From Amyelois transitella (Eukaryota > Arthropoda > Insecta > Lepidoptera > Pyralidae): a stretch of 64,000 nt of DNA. Position numbers and translations under genes: made by a program. Location of the stretch: the NCBI RefSeq assembly GCF_032362555.1, contig NC_083509.1, positions 9,385,001 through 9,449,000 on the forward strand, in the 5' to 3' direction. The notes under the pieces are model-generated. The model made no database searches. It saw only the letters and a program-made list of their open reading frames with translations, and was not told where the DNA came from. Below, piece after piece: positions 57,033 through 64,000 of this stretch; the stretch's first letter is position 1, and every line of letters starts with the position of its first letter.

Positions 57033-60000
57033 CTGTTTTAAAACATGTATTTATAACGTTTTTAGTATTTAATTTAAATAATTAAAAGATTTGCTTAAGC
57101 TTTGAAGCTTATGGTTAGATTTGGAAACAAGGTAGATAACATTTTAGGAAGATAATTATAGCTTTAAAATCGTCACGTTATTTCGATGTTTGCTAAGATA
57201 AAAATGTTCCGACTGGGATTAAACAAAATAAAATACAAAACACATATATGTAAATTTAATAAATCGTCTACTCCGCTATTGTGTAAATGACGTAAAGGGG
57301 GCGAAATTTGGCAATATTTCACTTCCTAAAGAACCGAATTACCTTAAATTTCTGCACTTTGTGCCAAGTCTCCGGAAACCGCAGTGTACCGTAAATTCCG
57401 TCGTTGAGATATAACATATTGGTTCGCTTTCCATCGTTTACGATCTGAAAATAAATATTAAATTAAAAGATCGGAAATTCTCATTTTTTGTTCCTCTCTA
57501 GTCGACAGACACGGCTACTCAAGGAAAATATTTAAAGTACTCATTAATCGTACTCAATGATGAAAATTTAATAAGATAACGATTGAATAGATCTGAAATT
57601 TATGGCGAAAGATATTCGGGTCGCCGAGTGAGAACTATCATCTTATTATATATACCTACTATATATATTTTCATCTTTAAATAATAGGTATATAATATCA
57701 CAATCGATTCCATCAATTGCCATTATTTTTACCAATAGGTACCTTGTTCGTAAATTAGTGGTCTCACTAACTTTGAATCCTTTTTTAATATTGAGGCCAA
57801 CCTAGACAGTAAATGCCTACACGGAGGATCTAGTCATGGCCTTTTTGTCTTGGTTTTTGTAAAAAAAAATATATTTTATGTTTGTTTTAATTCGTATCTA
57901 AACTAAAAATGATATTTAAAATTCTTACATGGCGAACGTTATTAATATTGCAATACATTGTGAACGCAGAATCGCACAAGTATCTGCCTGGCTCGGCCAC
58001 CACTTGAACTTCGGGGTCAGGGAACAGTTCTTCAAGAGCTTCGTTCACGTGATCCGCCACCTGTGTTAAATTTACTTTGCGTTTAATATGTAAAGGTTAT
58101 ACATTTAATTTGTTCTAACTACTCTATGTTGTATCTTATGTAGACGTGACGACCTTTTTTTCCTGTTTTGAAAATAAATATTTTTAGTTTTTTTTTTATT
58201 AATCTCTATTGTATAAACAACGTTAAAAAAATGAAGGACTAAATGTGTAAAAGTCAACTCAAAGTGGTACGAGTATTTTTTACAGGCTCTTAAAAAGCAG
58301 TAAATAGTTCTCAAGTCAATGATTTGTTGATAACACCCAGATACGTGCATACTTGGCCAATCTATGAACTGATTTCTTTGTTTGAAAATAAATTATGTAA
58401 GACAATTACTTTGAAAAAAAGAACCACCAAAGGTGTGTACACAGTAAACTTTACCTTATCAATTCTATCAGTAGTTTCACTCAAGAAACCTCCACCGATG
58501 TCCACAATCTGCATGCCCCTGCCAGCCTTAGCTTCGTAGTCGAACAGAGCCTTGCATCTTCTGAGTCCCAGAACGTAGCTGTCGGTAGAAGAACAAACGC
58601 TTCCCACATGAAAGGCGGCACCTACTACCTGCGTTCAATAATGTATCTGTTAATTAATTCATTAATTCAATTTTAACCACTGTTAAAAAATGGTGTTAAA
58701 AATCAACACTTACTGGGACGATGTCAAGACCTTTAGTTTAGAATATTTTCATAATCACTTTCGTTTTCGAAAGTTCTTCACAAAATCGTTATCAAAGGGA
58801 GGTAAACCTTTATGCTTACCATGAGTAAGAGGACTTGCATACCTCTAGGAGCTAAAAGCGACTACTACGTCTTGGAATCCGTGGCCTGCGAGGGTTACCA
58901 TAGGTCCAATTATATCTTGACCAATTTTGTCCGATTATGCTAATGATGTAGATTGTCAGCCAATTTGGGGTGGATATACAGCACAAAAGCAATTCAAAGT
59001 ATAATTTATTGAAATGGGTGATGAATAAATTAAAAATGAAGCTATCGGTGGTGGTAGAAGACTTTGATGATGGCTTAAAAGATAAAAAATACTTACATTC
59101 AAACCAAGGCTGGCTGCATCTTCTAGCAGGCCAATAGCTTCTGTTTCAAAATCACAACCAAACTTCTTCCCTAATTTATAAAGGCTTTTTCCATCTACTT
59201 TTATTCGAAGTAGTAGTCTGAAATGTAAATGACACAGTTTGAGAATGTGAATGTGAAAATGTGATCATAGAGAAAACAATCAGTAAACTAAGTGTAAGAA
59301 CTAACAAGACACTAATTCTGAAGAAAATTAACCTCCTTATAATGAAAAATGACAAATTGCTATCAAATTCTCCTTAAATCTATTCTCCGGAACACTAATT
59401 TTGTTACTGGTTTATTACCATCAAGAGGTTGTAACTATGATAAGTGAAATAAGGAGATAAAGTTATTTTTTTTAATTACTTTACAAAATCATTCAAATAA
59501 GTTAACTTCTATCTAAAGACCCTATAGAGTTCAGATGGTGAAAAGGTAATAGGTTCTTACGTTGAATTGACTTCTAGGTAACTGCATGAACTGGTTCGTC
59601 AAATCAGAACTGTTCAACTGCATACAAATACGTCTTTCATATATTAGTTTTTTGTACTAAGTTCCTAAATAAAATCAAAATTTTACATACAAACATACAT
59701 ACATATGGTCACGTCTATATCCCTTGTGGGATAGACTGATGGGCCACGTTCAGCTATTTGGCTGAATGATATTAAACCCATCGCCCTTTTTTGCCAAACG
59801 CTAATAAAAATGAATCCCAAGTTTATAAGCCTATCCCTTAGTCGCCTTTTGCGACATCCATGGGAAAGAGATGGCGTGGTCCTATTCTTTTTTTACAATC
59901 AATAATTAAATAAATTTGTTTCATAAAATAAATGCATAAAATTAATCATAATGTTTCACTATTAAGTAAACCAAGTTGGCAAATCTCCTTTATCTTTGAT

Positions 60001-63000
60001 CTAAGACCTATGATTTCGATATTAATTATTACCTGGCATCGGGCCAAAACTTCTTGATCTTCTTGAGTTCATAAGAGCAGTCAAATGTTGTATGTTTTAC
60101 GCCCGAGTCCCTGGCGAATTGAATCTGTTCTGGAGTCTTCGTTGGGATGGCGTATATTATTCTACTGTAAATTACATTAAAAAGATACATTAAAAACTAC
60201 ATCACTGTTTTTCCGGTCGTAAAGAGTTAAACTACTTAACATATTCCTGTTTATGTTGAAAAACACGTTAAAGAATAAATTAAAGCACTGACTAGTTAAT
60301 CAAAATTCCCAAAGCGACTTGGTGTCAGGCACACCGCCAACTAATAGAACTTTGCCAAATGATTTCACACCACGTAAAGCATTAATTATATGGCGTCTTT
60401 AGCTTAAACGGATGCTGAATTCTCAAGAATAAGAACTGGATGTTTTTTAAATGAATAAACGATATTATAAGGTTTGCACTTACCTATTTCTTATCGCGCC
60501 CAAACCTGCACATTGAGATAATTGGATGTGTGGTCCGCAAAAGGAGATCAGACGAGGGCCGCTTCATGTGAAGACTTGACTTATCCATACTAACGCCAGA
60601 AGGAATTTCACTTACCATGAGCTACTTAGCTTTTTAACTTTATTTATTTCTCCTGGAGAAGCACAATCGAAGCCCAAGCCAAGTGATAAACATAGTTTTA
60701 GGAACGTGTCGTCATTATTGGCTTTCATCGCTGAAAAAACGCAACAAGAATTGTTATTATTTGAATAGATTAATTTTCCATAGGAAACATATAGACACAC
60801 AAGCATATATCGAATCTTTGTCCTTTAAATCAATGGACAATAATATAAGTGACTAGATTCGAAGCCTGGACAATAAAGTAACATCGCTTCCTGCGTCTAT
60901 CCATGTACGAGTATGCTTAAATCTTTTAAAATTACACAGTTTCTTTTAAAATAACAGACTTTTTTTATATGTTTGAAGTATGATTCAAGAGAAAGGTTTA
61001 TATGGATAAATGCTACCCGTGTGAATCATGGGAGGGTCACTAGTTAATTATAAGGAATGTCTGACATCAATAAGTGATGCCTTGTGCCTAGGTTTCCCTT
61101 ATTTAGACTATAGAAACTGAACTGAATTTAAAAAATGATAGATAAATGATGACTGAAAATAAAAAAGAGCTATGATACAAAGTACATACCATAAAACATC
61201 TGTACTCTAGGCATACGTTTCTTAAAGTGCTGTATACGTTTGTATGCTTCGTCCATATCGAATAAATAGAAAGGTTCCTTTTGTCGCCCACCCTCGATGA
61301 GTGCTCTCGCTACGTCCTCCGGGGTGTAGCCATCGAGCACGAAAGCGGCGGACGGACGATTTTTTAGTTCGACTGAAGTGCCATGACATATCTATAAAAT
61401 TGGTTGGTTTTTTTTTATATACATTCAGTCAGAAAAGTATCGGGAATGGATTATTTACTTATGGTTCCAAATTCAAATTTTTGTTTTTTTTTGTTGTTGT
61501 TAGATTGGCACAACTGTTTTCCATTTTGGCGCGGAGTTTGAGTTGCATCTGTTGTTTACATTAAATACAGTGCTAGTTTTAGTTATATCATATCTAGTGT
61601 GTATTGCTAATTTCATAATGGATAAAAACATCGAACAAAGAGTTTGTCTTAAATTTTGCATTGCCAATGGAATATCGTGTTCGGAGTCACTGAAAATGTT
61701 ACAGAAAGCTTACGGTGAATCGACTTTATCAAAAACTCGTGCTTATGAGTGGTACAAAGCGTTCAAAAGCGGTCGAGATGTGATGGAAGATTTGCCTCGC
61801 TCTGGTAGGCCATCAACGTCTGCAACTGAAGTTAACATCGCAAAAGTGAAGGAAATAGTGACTGAAAATCCTCATTCAACTTTGAGAGAGATAGCCACCG
61901 AACTTTCTGTATCTCACGAGTCGATCCGTACCATTTTAACTAATAATTTGGGTATGAAACATGTTGCCGCTCGGCTAGTCCCAAAGGACCTGAATTTTTT
62001 TCAAAAACTCAATCGCATGAGAGTCGCTGAGGACATGCTAGAACGAGTCAATTCCGACCCAACATTCATGAAACGCATTGTTACTGGTGACGAGACGTGG
62101 GTTTACGAGTTTGACATGCAAACTAGTCAACAAGCTTCGGAGTGGCGCCTTCCAACTGAACCGAAACCGAAAAAACCACGCCAAAGTCGTTCAAAAGTCA
62201 AAGTCATGTTGACTGTTTTCTTTGACTATCGCGGTGTTGTGCACTCGGAATTCTTGCCGGAAGGTCAAACGGTTAATAAGGAATATTATTTGAGTGTTAT
62301 GCGGCGTTTAAGAGAGCAAATCCGACGAAAAAGGCCAGATTTGTGGAAAGAAAATTCTTGGATTTTGCACCATGATAATGCACCTTCGCACAAGGCCATC
62401 ATTGTGAACGAATTTTTAACCAAACACTCAACAAATACCATCGAGCAACCACCATATTCACCAGATATGGCTCCAGCCGACTTTTTTCTTTTTCCTAAAC
62501 TCAAATTACCACTTCGTGGCACCCGTTTTCAATCGGTAGAAGACATAAAAGAGAATTCGCGGCGAGAACTGACCTCAATTCCGGAAACAGCGTTTAAAAA
62601 ATGTTTTGATGATTGGATTATTCGTTGGCGTAAGTGTATCGTTTCTAAAGGAGCATATTTTGAAGGTAATAAAATAAATTTGGATGAATAACAAACAGTT
62701 TGTGTATTATTGATCTTTTCCTGCTACTTTCTTGACAGAGTAGTACATTGTAAACAACAGTATTATTTATGTAATTGGATGATGGTCTGAAATATTTACA
62801 CTAAGGATGCACCCAGGAAGATACGTAAGTATATACATATATATATTAGAAGTAACGACAATTTTTGCAATTGAAATAAGTCTGTCATTGTACATAATTT
62901 TTAATTTCAAGAATTGTGTGATTCAATTTTTTTATGCAATAATGAGTTTTAAAACAAATAAACGATTTGGCGTTACGCTCGCTCGCTTGTCTGATTTATT

Positions 63001-63205
63001 GTTCAGGGTGAAATTTTGTGAATTGCTAAAAGCAAAATGTTTTCTAGTCTACGAGTAGTTTTTATTTTACTCTACAAAAGCATAACAACTAATTGATTAA
63101 TCAGATAATATGTGATATAATGATACTTACTGGTTCTGATTTTTGATAAACGGTTCTATTTGCTGTCCTTATACTATACTTTGTGACCAAATCTTCAATC
63201 AGCAT
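56802..63205 (-). CDS. Odc: Ornithine-decarboxylase-like gene, nine exons (427 aa)
   Basis: Group IV PLP-dependent decarboxylase; ornithine decarboxylase makes putrescine, the entry step of polyamine synthesis, in the cytosol as a dimer. Nine exons join in phase to 427 residues (Drosophila Odc1 is about 394, human 461). The PLP lysine is K95 (FYAMKAN), followed by FHVGS at 221-225, GGGF at 260-263, EPGR at 296-299, NDGIYG at 331-336, WGPTCD with the active-site cysteine at 371, and GAYT at 400-403. Differences from classical ODC: IPTK replaces NPCK after RIIYA, GGGFLS replaces GGGFPG, and the ILYDH stretch with human Asp332 is missing (TLRFPETWH). The protein is probably a functional PLP enzyme, but its substrate is uncertain. 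The start is taken at 63,203-63,205; an upstream in-frame ATG exists. Confidence 0.92.
57343..57444 (-). CDS. Odc: ODC-like exon 8
   Basis: 102 nt, phase 0: IVNDGKRTNMLYLNDGIYGT then LRFPETWHKVQKFK. NDG(V/I)YG is a family motif. The following residues depart from the usual FNCILYDH. Confidence 0.95.
57445..57928 (-). other. ODC-like intron 8
   Basis: AT-rich intron; nothing else seen. Confidence 0.7.
57929..58060 (-). CDS. Odc: ODC-like exon 7
   Basis: 132 nt, phase 0: VADHVNEALEELFPDPEVQV, VAEPGRYLCDSAFTMYCNIN, NVRH. EPGR contacts the PLP ring nitrogen and phosphate in this family. Confidence 0.95.
58061..58454 (-). other. ODC-like intron 6
   Basis: AT-rich intron; no additional feature. 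Confidence 0.7.
58455..58628 (-). CDS. Odc: ODC-like exon 6
   Basis: 174 nt, phase 0: VVGAAFHVGSVCSSTDSYVL, GLRRCKALFDYEAKAGRGMQ, IVDIGGGFLSETTDRIDK. FHVGS and GGGF are PLP-binding motifs. Confidence 0.96.
58629..59096 (-). other. ODC-like intron 5
   Basis: Intron; no repeat or extra exon recognised. Confidence 0.65.
59097..59217 (-). CDS. Odc: ODC-like exon 5
   Basis: 121 nt, phase 2 to 0: (R)LLLRIKVDGKSLYKLGKKF, GCDFETEAIGLLEDAASLGL, N. It aligns with the KLVLRI...KFG strand-helix of the TIM barrel. Donor AAT|gtaagt. Confidence 0.94.
59218..60032 (-). other. ODC-like intron 4 with a SINE-A insertion
   Basis: AT-rich; the SINE-A copy at 59,692-59,893 lies inside. No extra exon seen. Confidence 0.7.
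59692..59893 (-). mobile_element. SINE-A copy
   Basis: Reads 'catacatacatatggtcacg', 'tatatcccttgtgggataga', 'tgggccacgttcagctattt', 'gaatcccaagtttataagcc', 'tatcccttagtcgccttttg', 'catccatgggaaagagatgg', ending 'gtcctattcttttttt'. It lacks the extreme 5' end and has an internal deletion. Confidence 0.88.
60033..60164 (-). CDS. Odc: ODC-like exon 4
   Basis: 132 nt, phase 2 to 2: (C)RIIYAIPTKTPEQIQFARD, SGVKHTTFDCSYELKKIKKF, WPDA. It corresponds to the RI(I/F)(Y/F)ANPCK...FD region of ODC, with NPCK changed to IPTK. Confidence 0.95.
60616..60730 (-). CDS. Odc: ODC-like exon 3 (PLP lysine)
   Basis: 115 nt, phase 1 to 2: (A)MKANNDDTFLKLCLSLGLG, FDCASPGEINKVKKLSSS. The lysine in YAMKAN forms the Schiff base with PLP. 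FDCAS(P)GEI is also typical. Donor 'gtaagt'. Confidence 0.96.
61190..61391 (-). CDS. Odc: ODC-like exon 2
   Basis: 202 nt, phase 0 to 1: ICHGTSVELKNRPSAAFVLD, GYTPEDVARALIEGGRQKEP, FYLFDMDEAYKRIQHFKKRM, PRVQMFY. The acceptor 'aattttatag' has a purine-rich upstream side because mariner copy 2 begins only 30 bp away. Confidence 0.93.
61422..62740 (+). mobile_element. Mariner transposon, copy 2, complete, in ODC-like intron 1
   Basis: 1,319 bp flanked by TA (61,420-61,421 and 62,741-62,742). It has the same terminal repeats as copy 1, except one base in the 3' repeat (GCAGG for GCGGG). It lies in the opposite orientation to the host gene and to copy 1. The two copies are almost identical in sequence, which indicates recent insertion. 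Confidence 0.95.
61618..62691 (+). CDS. Mariner transposase, copy 2 (357 aa)
   Basis: Intact D,D34D transposase, with the same start (MDKNIEQRVC) and motifs as copy 1: D158, D253 and D288. An in-frame ATG 75 nt upstream (61,543) exists, but the MDKN start is shared by both copies and matches family length. Residues differing from copy 1 are E57, P298 and N351. Uninterrupted, so potentially active. Confidence 0.96.
   Translation: MDKNIEQRVCLKFCIANGISCSESLKMLQKAYGESTLSKTRAYEWYKAFKSGRDVMEDLPRSGRPSTSATEVNIAKVKEIVTENPHSTLREIATELSVSHESIRTILTNNLGMKHVAARLVPKDLNFFQKLNRMRVAEDMLERVNSDPTFMKRIVTGDETWVYEFDMQTSQQASEWRLPTEPKPKKPRQSRSKVKVMLTVFFDYRGVVHSEFLPEGQTVNKEYYLSVMRRLREQIRRKRPDLWKENSWILHHDNAPSHKAIIVNEFLTKHSTNTIEQPPYSPDMAPADFFLFPKLKLPLRGTRFQSVEDIKENSRRELTSIPETAFKKCFDDWIIRWRKCIVSKGAYFEGNKINLDE
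62743..63130 (-). other. Rest of ODC-like intron 1
   Basis: AT-rich intron sequence between mariner copy 2 and exon 1. Nothing further recognised. Confidence 0.65.
63131..63205 (-). CDS. Odc: ODC-like exon 1 (start)
   Basis: 75 nt, 25 residues: MLIEDLVTKYSIRTANRTVY QKSEP, donor gtaagt, phase 0. An acceptor-like 'actcttacaag' lies 8 nt upstream of the ATG, so a separate leader exon is possible. The frame is open further upstream, with ATGs at about 63,280, 63,340 and 63,436, so a longer N-terminus cannot be excluded. Confidence 0.75.
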
Positions 63206-63442
63206 TGGTCTAGCTTGTAAGAGTGGAAGCCTGTGGTGACCACGCTTAGAGAGCCCTGCTGGTAATGATAGTAGATAGTGCGCAAAAATCATCTTACTCT
63301 GGACTTTATTCACTGACGTGCGGACTCGTAGGAAAAACATGATGATTGTTTTTTTTTTATTTACTAATATTTTGATATTTTGAAGTACTAGTGCATATCT
63401 GAAACAAATTATAATTATTGCACCATGCACCTTCAAATCATG

Positions 63443-63504
63443 TGTATATAAATTTCTTCACGATGTAAGAGAAGTAAAACATCGTGAAGAAATTTGTATA
63501 TACA
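63443..63504. repeat. Long hairpin upstream of the ODC-like gene
   Basis: The arm at 63443-63466 (tgtatataaatttcttcacg...) is matched in inverse at 63479-63504, with one 2-nt difference and a 12-base loop. Stem about 24 bp. Confidence 0.8.
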
Positions 63505-64000
63505 ATTGAAGCATACCTATAAACCTTCATAATTTCTGCAGATGTCATCGTTATCCTATGTTACTTAAATTGTACTTGTTCTTGTTTCCAAATAAAATAT
63601 TTTTCATTTTCATTTTTCAAACCATCTACCAGGATGTAAGGTCCTATTAACAGCACGATTTTTGGGATTGGTGGGATATTTTTAAAATAGTTAAGTGTAA
63701 AAGAAAAAATCATTAATTTTGTCAATCTTTTTATAAAATAATTTGCAGACCAATCTGATATTGCCGATAAGAATGGACTATTGTGATTGGTTAATTTAAC
63801 ACAGGCCCATTTCTGTAGCTGAACGTGACTAGAGAAGTGCCTATGAATCTGAAACCGTACAGATGGCGCCTTCCGCGTTCTATTTACATATTATGCCATA
63901 AATCACGTGTTTCCTAGTACAATTAAAGTGGGTCGATACTATTTCTGCAACATAAATGTTTCCGTTGATTTTGCACCCTTGCTTTTATTCTACACTTAAA
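63505..64000. other. AT-rich flank, nothing recognised
   Basis: No exon or named repeat. It may contain upstream control sequence of the minus-strand ODC-like gene. Confidence 0.45.

Noticed and set aside
1..64000. CRISPR array, prokaryotic operons or viral genes
   Set aside because: No regularly spaced repeats, no Shine-Dalgarno-linked gene strings and no viral structural or polymerase genes; the split genes are plainly eukaryotic.

Overview
The window is eukaryotic nuclear DNA from an insect, most likely a moth or butterfly. It is AT-rich, its genes are split by long introns with GT-AG junctions, and it is full of dispersed non-LTR and SINE-like fragments ending in (TATG)n tails, a style typical of lepidopteran genomes. 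I see two genuine host genes and two intact mariner transposons. There is no sign of operons, CRISPR arrays, or rRNA or tRNA genes.

Left part (1 to about 29,250): I recognise no protein-coding host gene. It holds AT-rich spacer, old LINE tails, many copies of a ~265 bp SINE-like family (called SINE-A here), short 5'-truncated pieces of a LINE (LINE-B, recognised from the end of its ORF2), fold-back sequences, and several CpG-rich islets carrying perfect TGACGTCA sites. A possible promoter/first exon at 5,438-6,660 and a cysteine-rich minus-strand ORF at 3,065-3,345 are weak gene candidates.

Middle (about 29,300 to 49,240, + strand): a complete troponin I gene (wupA orthologue). A non-coding first exon is inferred near 29,457-29,523. 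The ATG is at 30,859. An 18-nt microexon (KKRLEE) is followed by two constitutive exons. Then come four 101-nt alternative exons in the same phase, expected to be mutually exclusive, and exons carrying the inhibitory region. Three different 3' ends follow: a short end at 41,834 ([14 protein letters not shown]), the usual insect end at 43,936 ([14 protein letters not shown]...), and five further exons from 46,869 to 49,103. The last group encodes a ~156-residue Pro-Ala-Gly-Glu tail, i.e. a TnH-like heavy troponin I isoform. Its reading frame is open across all five exons.

Right part (about 56,800 to 63,210, - strand): a complete nine-exon gene for a 427-residue ornithine-decarboxylase-like, PLP-dependent enzyme, convergent with troponin I. 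The PLP lysine and most cofactor motifs are kept, but the substrate-contact region around human Asp332 is altered. One mariner (61,422-62,740) lies in intron 1, only 30 bp from the exon 2 splice acceptor. A second, nearly identical mariner in the opposite orientation (55,177-56,493) lies downstream of the gene, nested in a truncated LINE-B fragment that still has its own 12-bp target-site duplication. Both transposase ORFs are uninterrupted and have the D,D34D triad, so the family has been active recently.
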